A stretch of DNA of 64,000 nt from Aldehydirespirator sp965248735 (lineage in GTDB: Bacteria > Actinomycetota > Acidimicrobiia > Acidimicrobiales > Aldehydirespiratoraceae). The stretch is from NCBI GenBank assembly GCA_965248735.1, contig OZ252146.1, positions 4,128,701 to 4,192,700 of the forward strand, read 5' to 3'. Under the pieces are notes generated by a model that was not told the DNA's origin, did no database searches, and saw only the letters and a program-made list of their open reading frames with translations. A program made the translations under genes and the position numbers. Below, piece by piece: positions 18,405-26,654 of this stretch. The stretch's first letter is position 1; every line of letters begins with the position of its first letter.

Positions 18405-20056
18405 ATGGTTGGAGGACCGGTTGTGCCCGACCATCCCGGACTCGCCGCCGCCGGGCTGCCTGCCTCTGCCCGGGTCGTGATCATCGGCGGCGGAATATGT
18501 GGCGCCAGCGCGCTGTATCACCTGGCCCACGAGGGCTGGACCGACACCGTCCTCATCGAGAAGGCCGAGCTCACCTCCGGCTCAACCTGGCACGCCGCGG
18601 GCCAGGTCACGCACTCGGTGTCGAGCTACGCGCTGGCCGAGTTCCGCCACTACGCCAGCGAGTTGTACGCGTCACTGGAGGACGAGAGCGGTGTGGCCAC
18701 CTCGTGGCACCGGAGCGGCAGCCTCAGGGTGGCCTACAACACCGAGGAGGTGGACTGGCTGACGGCCCAGCTCGGCCCGGCCCAGTACGTGGGCAACGCC
18801 ATGGAGTGGGTCGGCCCGCGGCGCATCGCCGCGCTGCATCCCTTCTATGCAACCGACGGGATGCTTGGCGCGGTCCACACCCCCGACGACGGCCACGCGG
18901 ACCCCGCCGGCGCCGCCAATGCCATGGTGCGGGCCGCCCGCAACCTGGGCGCGGCGATCAGCCGCCGCAACCGGGTGCTCGGCATCCGGCGGCGGCGCGA
19001 CGGCAGCTTCGACGTCGACACCGGGCGGGGCACCGTGCACGCTGAGCACGTCGTGAACGCGGCCGGCTGCTACGCGCACAGGGTGGCCCGCATGGTGGGG
19101 CTCGACGTGCCGATCGCCAACGTGCTGCACACCTACCTGCTGACCGAACCGGTGCCGCAGTTCGCCGATCTCGACCGCGAGTTGCCGGTCGTGCGCACTC
19201 CCCTGTACGGGCGCCTTCACGACAAGGGCGCGGTGTTCACGCACGTCGACGGCTGGGAACGGCCCAAGTGGTTCCCCTCTGTGGCCGGGCTCCCGCAGCG
19301 GGACATGGTGTCGTTCCGCCACACCGGCTGGTTCGACACGGTGGCCGAGGAGTGCCGGGCCGTGCGCGAGCGGGTCGGGATCCTCGACGCCACCGCATTC
19401 GCCAAGTTCGATCTGATCGGTCCCGACGCGGCTGCGGTGCTCGACCATCTGACCACCAACACCGTGCCCGCTGTCGGGCGCATCGGCCTCACCTACCTGC
19501 TCACGCCGCAGGCTCGGATCGAGAGCGAGTTGACCGTCACCCGCCTGGCCAACGATCGCCTCTACCTGGTGTCTGCGGCCGCGGGCGAGGGCAAGGACCG
19601 GGAGTTCTTCGAGACGCACTGGCCCGACGGTGCCGACGCCGAGCTCGTGACCCGGTCGATGCAGCTCGGCGTGCTGAATGTGACCGGGCCCGCGGCCCGG
19701 CGCCTGCTGGCCCGCCTAACCGACGCCGGTCTGAGCAATGAGGCCTTCGGATGGCTGCGGGGGCGGATCATCACCGTGGCCGGCGTGGAGGGTGTGCGAG
19801 CCCTCAGGGTGGGATTCACCGGGGAGCTGGGCTGGGAGCTGCACCTGCCCGTCGAAGACCTCGCGGCCGTCTACGACGCCCTGTGGGCCGCGGGCGCGCC
19901 CTTGGGCGTGGCCGACGCCGGCCATTCGCCTACCTGGCGCCCGAGCACGCCGAGCCCGGCACCGAACTGGAGGTGCGCGTCGTGGGCGACTTGCGGGCCG
20001 CCCGCGTGCTCGGCGAGGCCGTCCATGATCCGATGAACACGCGTCTGCGTGCCTAG
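18405..20056 (+). pseudogene. Dimethylglycine/sarcosine dehydrogenase-like FAD enzyme, deleted and frameshifted
   Basis: Starts well (ribosome site GGAGGGG, ATG 18405; FAD motif GGGICGASALYHL near residue 27; STWHAAGQVTHS flavin-linker region). The order of intact relatives (~800 residues: FAD domain, then GcvT-like folate domain) is broken twice. Near 19195-19205 the FAD domain jumps in frame to the start of the GcvT region (TPLYGRLHDKGAVF). At ~19920 the frame shifts after GVADAG; the true C-terminus (AYLAPEHAEPGTELEV ... PMNTRLRA) continues in another frame to a TAG at 20054-20056. That TAG is part of the CTAG where the IS element begins. Probably non-functional. Confidence 0.82.
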
Positions 20057-20163
20057 GAGACTGCTGAGCAAGTGGTGTGGCAGCTGGCGATGGGGCGGGG
20101 TTGGAGCGGCCGGTTGGCCGGTTGGGGCGGTGGGGTTGGGGCGCGCGGCGCGGCGCGGGCGTT

Positions 20164-21840
20164 TCAGAGGGTGAAGGCGCCGTTGTCGTGGGTGACGCCG
20201 AGGTTGGTGAGGCGCACGAGGTTGACGGCGGCGGCTCTGGTGGTGAGCCAGAGGTGGTTGGCGGCGACGCCCCGGTAGGGGACGCGTCTGGCTTTGTTGC
20301 GGGTGAGCCACGCGATGGAGCGTTCGGCCATGGGGCGGTGCTGTTGGTAGGCGCCCTGGGTGGCGGGCTGGGCCCAGCGGGTCTTGTTGGCTTGTCGGCG
20401 GTGGTGGTGTGCGTCCACGGTGACGCTGCGCCCGGCGGCGGAGGTGGTGCAGCGGGCGCGCAGGGGGCAGCCGCGGCAGAGCGCGCCGAAGCGGGCCGCG
20501 CCGGAGGTGACGGCTTTGGTGTGCCCGGCGGGGCAGGTCACGGTCTGTGCGTCGGTGTCGATGGTGAAGTCGTCTCGGGTGAAGCCGCCTGTGATGCGCG
20601 GCTTGGGGTCGATGGGCTTGATGGCGGTGTCGTAGCCGGCGGCCGCGAACGCGTCGAGCGCCTCGCCCGACGCGTAGGCCGAGTCGGCCAGCACCAGCCC
20701 CACGAACCCCTCAGCGCCGACGTCGCCAACAGCGGCGGTGTCGGTGTCGGCGGTGTCGGTGTCGGCGGTGTCGGTGTCGGCGGTGTCGGTGTCGGCGGTG
20801 TCGGCGGTGTCGGTGTCGGCGGTGTCGGCGGTGTCGGCGGTGGCGGTGTCGGCGGTGTTGTGGGGGGCTGTGGGGTCCTGTTGGAGGAGGCGGGGGCCGA
20901 CTTGGGCGTCTGATGTGTCCGCTGTGGTGAGTTCTGCTGCGGTGATGAGCCCGGTGTCGGGCTCGGCGCAGATGTGGGCCTTGTAGCCGTCGCTGCGCTG
21001 CGAGCGGGACTTGCGGGCGTGGCGGGCCTCGGGGTCCACTGTGGATATGACCCGGCCCGTCGCGACACGGCGCGCTATGCGCCAGCGACCCGGCACCTTG
21101 GGGTCGGCCTCGACGTCTTGGCCGGCCACCACCGCCAAAAGCGTCGCCGCCTGGGCCTGCTCGTCGCTGAGCTCTGAGCCGTCGAGCGCGTCGAGCACCG
21201 CCCGGGCGTCGGTGACCAGATCGTCGATGAGCCAGGCCCGCTCGTCGGGGTCGCCCCAGTCGCACACCGGCTTGGCGCGGCTGTCGTAGTCATGGGCCAG
21301 CACCAACGCGGCCGCCTGCGGCGCCAGCCTGCGCACACGCCGTATCTGCGCGCCGATCATCGTGACCGTGTCCTGGGTCGCGACCGCGTCATACAGCACC
21401 GTGGAGTCCAACGCCCGCCGCGTCCTCTTTGACAGCGCCCCGCACTCAGCGGCCACCTCGCGCACCGCGTCGAAGATCCGCTCGGGGCGCTCACTGGCGC
21501 GCAGCCTCTGACGCCACAGCGTCAACACGCTCGCGTCGAAGCCCTCGTCGTCGATGCCCAGGCCCGCCGCGGCCTTCCAGCGCACATCGCAGCGCAGCCG
21601 CTCCACCGCCTCGCGGTCCGAGCAGCCCTCCAACGCCTGCAGCACCATCACCACCGCGATCACCGACCCCGGCACCGACGGGCGGCCCCGACCCCCGAAC
21701 AGATCGGCGAACAACCCGTCACCGAACAGCCTCAGCCGGTGCTCGGCCAAGAACCGATACACCGACCCCTCGCGCACCAGAGCCCCGCACAGCCCCAACG
21801 CGTCCAACAGTTCCCGATCCGGCTTCTCAGTGCCCTGCAT
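20164..21840 (-). CDS. IS1182 family transposase
   Basis: 558 residues from the ATG at 21840; an open frame continues upstream through the IS end and cannot be genuine. The N-terminal helical domain (FADLFGGRGRPSVPGSVIAV), LDSTVLYDAVATQD and the DDE region (LVLADSAYASGEA) are typical, followed by the cysteine cluster CRGCPLRARC and the terminal ERSIAWLTRNKARRVPYRGV. Intact in length. Oddity: a 40-residue run of Thr-Ala-Asp/Thr-Asp repeats (about residues 329-370) sits just before the second catalytic segment, encoded by a GGTGTC-type microsatellite. Confidence 0.93.
   Translation of the reverse strand: MQGTEKPDRELLDALGLCGALVREGSVYRFLAEHRLRLFGDGLFADLFGGRGRPSVPGSVIAVVMVLQALEGCSDREAVERLRCDVRWKAAAGLGIDDEGFDASVLTLWRQRLRASERPERIFDAVREVAAECGALSKRTRRALDSTVLYDAVATQDTVTMIGAQIRRVRRLAPQAAALVLAHDYDSRAKPVCDWGDPDERAWLIDDLVTDARAVLDALDGSELSDEQAQAATLLAVVAGQDVEADPKVPGRWRIARRVATGRVISTVDPEARHARKSRSQRSDGYKAHICAEPDTGLITAAELTTADTSDAQVGPRLLQQDPTAPHNTADTATADTADTADTDTADTADTDTADTDTADTDTADTDTAAVGDVGAEGFVGLVLADSAYASGEALDAFAAAGYDTAIKPIDPKPRITGGFTRDDFTIDTDAQTVTCPAGHTKAVTSGAARFGALCRGCPLRARCTTSAAGRSVTVDAHHHRRQANKTRWAQPATQGAYQQHRPMAERSIAWLTRNKARRVPYRGVAANHLWLTTRAAAVNLVRLTNLGVTHDNGAFTL
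20735..20859 (-). repeat. In-frame microsatellite within transposase
   Basis: About 125 bases of GACACC/GCC units (read on the minus strand) encode alternating TAD and TDT triplets. The period is 6-9 bases with few substitutions, so unit number could change by slippage without breaking the frame. Confidence 0.9.
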
Positions 21841-21930
21841 ACCCCCGATTCTCCCACACCCACCCACACGATCGCGAGCACCCCGGCCCGAATTACTCAG
21901 CAGTCTCCTAGAGAACAGGGAGCAACGAGC

Positions 21931-22698
21931 ATGATCCCGATCCTCGTGCTGTGGGCGGTACCCCGCTCGACCTCGACCGCCTTCGAGCGGATGATGAGCC
22001 AGCGCGGCGATCACACCTGCGTCCACGAGCCCTTCGGCGAGGTGTGGTACTCGATCGGCAACGACACCCGCCCGCCGGACAGCCACATCCAGCGCCGGCC
22101 GGAACTCAGCTACGAGTCGGTGTGGGAGGAGCTGGTGTCGGCGGCCAGGAGGGGGCCGGTGTTCATGAAGGACTTCCCCTACTACGTCACCCACATGCAC
22201 GACTGGGTCGTCCCCGGCGCCGGTCCCGACGGCGCGGACTTGCCGTTCCTCGACGCGTTCAACCACTCCTTCTTGATACGCGACCCGGCCAAGACGCTGA
22301 CCTCGATGTACGCGCAGTGGACGGACTTCACCCTGTCCGAGACCGGCTTCGTCGAGCAGCGGGAGTTGTTCGACCTGCTGACGCAGCGCACCGGCACGCC
22401 GCCGCCGCTGATCGACGCCGACGACCTGCTCGACGACCCCCACGGCGTGACGGCCGCATGGTGTGAGGCGGTGGGCATTGACTTCAAGCCCGAGGCGCTC
22501 GAGTGGGGCGCCGCCAAGGCGTCCGCTCTGACCTGGTACGAGACCGGCACCTGGCACGACAACCTCGCCCAGTCCACCACGCTGTCACGCCAGAAGCGCG
22601 AGTATGTGTCGATCGACCACAACCAGCATCTGAGGGACGCACACGAGGCCTGCCTGCCCCACTACCAGGCCATGCACGCCCACCGGCTCACCCGATGA
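21931..22698 (+). CDS. Sulfotransferase family protein
   Basis: 255 residues. The 5'-phosphosulfate loop is PRSTSTAFERM at residues ~10-20 and the 3'-phosphate segment is SFLIRDPAKTLTSMY near 113. It would transfer sulfate from PAPS to a hydroxyl or amine acceptor, unknown here. The ATG at 21931 has CAGGGAGC upstream; longer in-frame starts lie inside the IS element. The gene ends 6 bases before the MDR oxidoreductase gene, suggesting co-expression. The IS at its 5' side may have replaced or altered its promoter. Confidence 0.88.
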   Translation: MIPILVLWAVPRSTSTAFERMMSQRGDHTCVHEPFGEVWYSIGNDTRPPDSHIQRRPELSYESVWEELVSAARRGPVFMKDFPYYVTHMHDWVVPGAGPDGADLPFLDAFNHSFLIRDPAKTLTSMYAQWTDFTLSETGFVEQRELFDLLTQRTGTPPPLIDADDLLDDPHGVTAAWCEAVGIDFKPEALEWGAAKASALTWYETGTWHDNLAQSTTLSRQKREYVSIDHNQHLRDAHEACLPHYQAMHAHRLTR

Positions 22699-22704
22699 TC
22701 TCAG

Positions 22705-23859
22705 ATGTCGCCGACCGTGCCCGATTCTGACCTGCCCGCGGCGATGCGGGCCGCGGTGCTGCTCGGCACCGGCGGGCCGGAGATGCTGGTGGTGCGCGAC
22801 GACGTGGGTGTGCCCAGCCCCGGGCGGGGCGATGTGCTGGTACGGGTCGCCGCCTGCGGGATGAACAACACCGACATCAATACCCGGGTCGGGTGGTACA
22901 GCCGGACGGTCACGTCCGCCACCTCAGGGGAGGGCTTCCACGAGGCCGACGTCCACGACTCGGGCTGGGGCCGCCGGGGCCTCTCGTTCCCCCGGATCCA
23001 GGGTGCCGACATCGCGGGCGTGGTGGTCGCGGCCGGCGACGGCGCAGATGGCGGCCTGGTGGGGCGCCGGGTGCTGGTAGACCCGTGGCTGCGGGACAGG
23101 GACCGGCCCGGCGACCGCGAACTCGCGGGTTACCTGGGGAGCGAGCGAGACGGCGGCTTCGCGGAGTTCTGCGCGGTGCCGGGCGAGAACGTGTACCCGG
23201 TGTCGACCGGACTCTCGGATGTGGAGCTGGCCAGCTTCGCCTGCTCGTGGTCCACCGCCGAGCACATGCTGCAGCGGGCAGGGCTGCGCCCGGACGAGTC
23301 GATCGCGGTGCCGGGAGCGTCGGGCGGCGTGGGCAGCGCGCTGGTACAACTCGCCAAGCGGCGCGGGGCCCGCGTGGTCGCCGTCGCGGGGGCGTCCAAG
23401 CTCGAGCAGGTGAGCGACCTGGGCGCCGACGCCGCGGTGGCACGCGAATCGGCCGATGTCGTCGCGGCGGCCACCGCCGCCAACCGCGGCCGCTTCGACG
23501 TGGTCGCCGACATCGTGGGGGGAGACTGCTTCGGCGACTGGCTCGAGGCGCTGGGCCGCGGCGGTCGCTACGTGACCTCGGGGGCCATCGCCGGGCCGGT
23601 GGTGGACCTCGACCTGCGCACGCTGTACCTGAACGACCTGCAGCTCCATGGCGCCACCGTCTACGAGTCGCAGGTGTTCGCCGATCTCGTCGGCTACATC
23701 GAGCGGGGCGAGGTCCGCCCCGTGGTGGGCGGCACCTATCCGCTGGAGAAGATCAAGGCCGCGCAGCAGGCCTTCGACGCCAAGCGCCACGTCGGAAGCC
23801 TGGTGATCACCGTCGCGCCGGGTGTGATCAGCCCTCAGCCGCTAGCGCTGTCGACGTAG
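22705..23859 (+). CDS. MDR family NAD(P)H oxidoreductase (zinc-type alcohol dehydrogenase-like)
   Basis: 384 residues. The GroES-like N-terminal domain (PGRGDVLVRVAACGMNNTD) is followed by a Rossmann fold with VPGASGGVGSALVQLAKRRG near residue 202. A charged segment around WLRDRDRPGDRE replaces the structural zinc loop, so this is probably a zinc-independent quinone-oxidoreductase-like member. NADPH-dependent reduction of an enone or quinone is the usual reaction. Its last 25 bases overlap the converging LRR gene. Confidence 0.88.
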   Translation: MSPTVPDSDLPAAMRAAVLLGTGGPEMLVVRDDVGVPSPGRGDVLVRVAACGMNNTDINTRVGWYSRTVTSATSGEGFHEADVHDSGWGRRGLSFPRIQGADIAGVVVAAGDGADGGLVGRRVLVDPWLRDRDRPGDRELAGYLGSERDGGFAEFCAVPGENVYPVSTGLSDVELASFACSWSTAEHMLQRAGLRPDESIAVPGASGGVGSALVQLAKRRGARVVAVAGASKLEQVSDLGADAAVARESADVVAAATAANRGRFDVVADIVGGDCFGDWLEALGRGGRYVTSGAIAGPVVDLDLRTLYLNDLQLHGATVYESQVFADLVGYIERGEVRPVVGGTYPLEKIKAAQQAFDAKRHVGSLVITVAPGVISPQPLALST

Positions 23860-26102
23860 TCGCGGGCCCGGACGATGAAGGTGGCCGCCTGACCCCGCGT
23901 GACGAGATCGTCGGGGCAGAATCGGTCGGATCCGGCCCGGCAGCCCAGGGTGATGCCCGCGGCGGTGACGGCGTCGATGCTGGCCGCGTGCGAGCTCTGA
24001 CTGTCGACGTCGACGAACCCGGAGGGCGTGTCGGACTGCAGATCGAAGGCCCGAGCGAGCAGGCTCGCCATCTGGGCCCTGGTCACCGTGTTCTGGGGAC
24101 AGAATCTGGCGGGACTGCGGGAACAGCCCGTAGTGATGCCGAGCTCGGCGAGGCGCTCGACGTGCGTCGCCCACTGCAGGCCGGGATGCACATCTTCGAA
24201 CCGGTTGTAGCCGAGCGGTTCGGGGTCGTCGCCGTCGAGCACGCGCACGAGCCAGATGGCGACCACCCAGCGCTCGATCGCCAGACCGGGGCAGATGAGG
24301 TCCAGTCCGCACTCGGTGTTTTCCAGGATCGCGTTCGCGGCCAGCAGGCTCAGGTTCCAGCCGTGGATCGAGCCCGCCGCGTTGATGTCCCAGAAGAAGC
24401 TGTCCGGCGAGTCTCCCCGCTGTTCGTCGCCACCGTGAATCCTCAGCCCGGCCACGATCAGGTCGCGCAGGGGCGAGAAGTCCCTGATGAGGTTGCCGGC
24501 CACGTACAGGTCTTCGAGGGCATCCAGGCTCGACAGCGCCGAGACGTCGCTGACAATGTTGTCTTCGAGCCTTAGCTCGGTAAGCCGTACCAAGGGCGCC
24601 AGCGACAACACACCCGTGATCGAGTTGCCGCTCAAGTCGAGTTTCTCCAGCGACGACAGCCTCGCAAGGTTGGACAAGTCCGCGCCGGTGAGGCCCATGT
24701 CCGTCAGCCCCAACTCGGTCAGGCCGGTCAGACCGGCCACCTGGGACGGGCCCGAGATCTGGCCGCCGCTCACGTAGAGCTTCCGCAGGCCGGGTCGCGA
24801 CGACACCGGAACCGGTGCCGCCAGGGGATTGCCGGCCAGCCTGAGATCGGTGAGGAAGCGGGGCAGCTGTCCGAGGCTTGTGATCTGGTTCTGATAGGCG
24901 GGGTCGGGACTGCTGCCGGGCGAGGTCGAGCCGTTGTCGAGCCAGAGGACCGCCAGCTGAGTCAGCGTGCTCACATCCACCGCGGTGAGCCGGTTGTCGC
25001 TCAGGTAGAGCTGGCGGAGGCCCGTCAGCCCGGACAGGTCGATCGACGAGAGACGGTTCGTCCTCAGGTTGAGGGAGATGAGGGTGTCGCCGATGTCTCG
25101 CAGCCCTGTGATCCCGGCTATGCGGTTCCCCCTCAGCCAGAGCCGCTGGATGCTGTCCAGTCCGGTGACATCGACCGACATGAGGTTGTTGTCGTTGAGG
25201 AATGCCCTCTCCAGCCGTGAGAACGGGGAAAGGTCGATGGACGAGATGTCCGTCTCGTACAGGTGGAGCCGCCGGAGGTTGGTGAGCGCTGACAAGCCGG
25301 GGAGATCGGCGGTGCTTGAGAGCGGGTTGTTGTTCAGGTACAGGTAGTGGAGATGCTCGGCGCCCCTGAGATCGACCGAGGTCAGCCGGTTGTTCTCCAG
25401 CCTCAGACTCCAGGTGCCGGGCCGGAGGTCACTGAGCCCCATGACGCTCGTCAGCTGGTTGCGGTCCAGCCGCAGGCTCACATAGTTCGGGTGGGAAGTG
25501 CCGTCGGTTCGGTCTCGTAGGGCGGTCAGGCCGGAGAGGTCGATCGACGTCAGGCGATTGTTGTGCAGCCACAGCGCGTACAGCCTGCTGTCTCGAGCGT
25601 TCTCACCGACCCTGGTTCTCTGGCCGGAGAGATCGACGGTGGCTAGGTCGTTGTTGCCGAGATCGAGGAACCTCAGATCCGTCATTGCGGTGAGATCGAT
25701 CTCCGGGATGTCGTTGCTGTGCAGCACGAGCACCTGCATCCTGGCCAGGTTCGCAAGACTCGACGCGTCCGAGATGCGGTTGCCCTGCAGGTACAGGGCG
25801 CGCATGTTGACCGCGTGCTGCAGGCCGTCGAGTTGTCCGACGCCCGAATAGCGGGCGTCCACAACCGTCAGCCGGGCCATGTCGCCTTCGGTGATCGCCT
25901 CGCCGGACTGCTTGCCGAGGGCCCCCTCGATGGCGCTGCGGAGGCTCGCGTCGGGAATCGAGATCGCAGCGGGCTGGGCGGCCGCTCCCGGCGCCAGTGC
26001 GACCGCCACGAGGGCCAGGACGGCCGCAGCGGCCGCGATCCTCACGGCTGCGCCACACAGGATGGAACCGAGAGCAGGCGCGCGTGGACGGGTTCGGCCC
26101 AT
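23835..26102 (-). CDS. Secreted leucine-rich-repeat protein with C-terminal SLH-like repeats
   Basis: 755 residues. A signal peptide (hydrophobic AAAAAVLALVAVALAP, cleavage after AAA near 42) precedes about twenty leucine-rich repeats (LRFLDLGNNDLATVDLSG type, ~95-560). Two SLH-like repeats close the protein: FEDVHPGLQWATHVERLAEL ... FCPQNTVTRAQMASLLARA and FVDVDSQSSHA ... FCPDDLVTRGQAATFIVRA, with paired cysteines. This type of tail is common in secreted Acidimicrobiia proteins and suggests cell-surface attachment. Likely a binding or adhesion protein; the ligand is unknown. Transcribed towards, and overlapping, the MDR gene. Confidence 0.87.
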   Translation of the reverse strand: MGRTRPRAPALGSILCGAAVRIAAAAAVLALVAVALAPGAAAQPAAISIPDASLRSAIEGALGKQSGEAITEGDMARLTVVDARYSGVGQLDGLQHAVNMRALYLQGNRISDASSLANLARMQVLVLHSNDIPEIDLTAMTDLRFLDLGNNDLATVDLSGQRTRVGENARDSRLYALWLHNNRLTSIDLSGLTALRDRTDGTSHPNYVSLRLDRNQLTSVMGLSDLRPGTWSLRLENNRLTSVDLRGAEHLHYLYLNNNPLSSTADLPGLSALTNLRRLHLYETDISSIDLSPFSRLERAFLNDNNLMSVDVTGLDSIQRLWLRGNRIAGITGLRDIGDTLISLNLRTNRLSSIDLSGLTGLRQLYLSDNRLTAVDVSTLTQLAVLWLDNGSTSPGSSPDPAYQNQITSLGQLPRFLTDLRLAGNPLAAPVPVSSRPGLRKLYVSGGQISGPSQVAGLTGLTELGLTDMGLTGADLSNLARLSSLEKLDLSGNSITGVLSLAPLVRLTELRLEDNIVSDVSALSSLDALEDLYVAGNLIRDFSPLRDLIVAGLRIHGGDEQRGDSPDSFFWDINAAGSIHGWNLSLLAANAILENTECGLDLICPGLAIERWVVAIWLVRVLDGDDPEPLGYNRFEDVHPGLQWATHVERLAELGITTGCSRSPARFCPQNTVTRAQMASLLARAFDLQSDTPSGFVDVDSQSSHAASIDAVTAAGITLGCRAGSDRFCPDDLVTRGQAATFIVRARDYVDSASG

Positions 26103-26234
26103 TCAGACTTCCTTGGTCGAGGCGGCCGCGCTCGGCTCGCCGGCTCGGAAGGTAGCAAGGGCTGGGGTGTCCGTAAAGCGAACGGGACGACCCGACGCCG
26201 GCGGGGCGTGCCTAGAGAATGCCCTCTTGCCCGA

Positions 26235-26573
26235 TCAGCGGAAGCGGCGCATGGCGTCGAGGGCACGCTCCTCGGCCACGCGCTTGCGGCCCACGATCGG
26301 CGTCGTGGGCGCGAATCCGGCCTCGGCCCGCTCCGACTCGCTCTCGCCTCCCCAGAAGCCGAGCTCGCGGTTCCTGCGGGCATAGTCCCGGCATGCGAGC
26401 AGCACAACGCACTTGTCGCAGATCGACCGGGCCCGGGCCTCTCGGCGGACCCTCGCCTCGGGCCGCTCGGCGAACGGAGCGAAGAACAGGTCGCTCTCAC
26501 CCATGCAGCGCCCCTGCTCCATCCAGGCCGTGGAGCCCATGGGGGCTACGTCGGTCTCGTATAACTCGAGCAT
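26235..26573 (-). CDS. WhiB family [4Fe-4S] transcriptional regulator
   Basis: 112 residues. Four cysteines in the WhiB arrangement: one at residue 23 (GRCMGE), then ICDKCVVLLAC (C-x2-C-x5-C), holding an iron-sulfur cluster. The GFWGGESESER turn that contacts sigma-A follows, then a basic tail (VGRKRVAEERALDAMRRF). Such proteins bind region 4 of the housekeeping sigma factor and control development, redox response or virulence in Actinobacteria. The start at 26573 is set by a promoter whose -10 box ends only 8 bases upstream; a second ATG 33 bases inside is possible. Confidence 0.95.
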   Translation of the reverse strand: MLELYETDVAPMGSTAWMEQGRCMGESDLFFAPFAERPEARVRREARARSICDKCVVLLACRDYARRNRELGFWGGESESERAEAGFAPTTPIVGRKRVAEERALDAMRRFR

Positions 26574-26610
26574 CGGTATACAATCTAGCAGCGGTATACA
26601 ATTTCGTCAA
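26574..26610 (-). promoter_or_regulatory. whiB promoter, probably leaderless, with paired operator-like repeats
   Basis: On the minus strand TTGACG (26610-26605) is followed after exactly 17 bases by TAGATT (26587-26582), then 8 bases and the ATG. Transcription would begin at or next to the start codon. Two perfect copies of ATTGTATACCG (26602-26592 and 26584-26574) lie 18 bases apart, one in the spacer and one from the -10 to the start, a good place for a repressor or for autoregulation. Confidence 0.7.
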
Positions 26611-26654
26611 AATTGAAGATGAACGGCAAGTCAAGTGCTTCGGGAAGAGCGGGC

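Larger units (their letters stand above)
20053..21911. mobile_element. IS1182-type insertion sequence
   Basis: Terminal inverted repeats: GAGACTGCTGAGCAA starting at 20057 and its inverse TTACTCAGCAGTCTC ending at 21907, one mismatch in 15. Both tips carry CTAG (20053-20056 and 21908-21911), a likely target duplication. One transposase gene fills the interior. Removing the element restores ...GTGCCTAGAGAACAGGG..., so it landed exactly on the stop codon of the upstream pseudogene and just ahead of the sulfotransferase ribosome site. Confidence 0.88.

Noticed and set aside
20735..20859. Possible CRISPR or structured array
   Set aside because: Short-unit microsatellite that encodes a continuous low-complexity peptide.
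21841..22557. N-terminal extension of the transposase frame
   Set aside because: It crosses the IS terminal repeat and runs antisense through the sulfotransferase gene; the ATG at 21840 gives a normal-length transposase.
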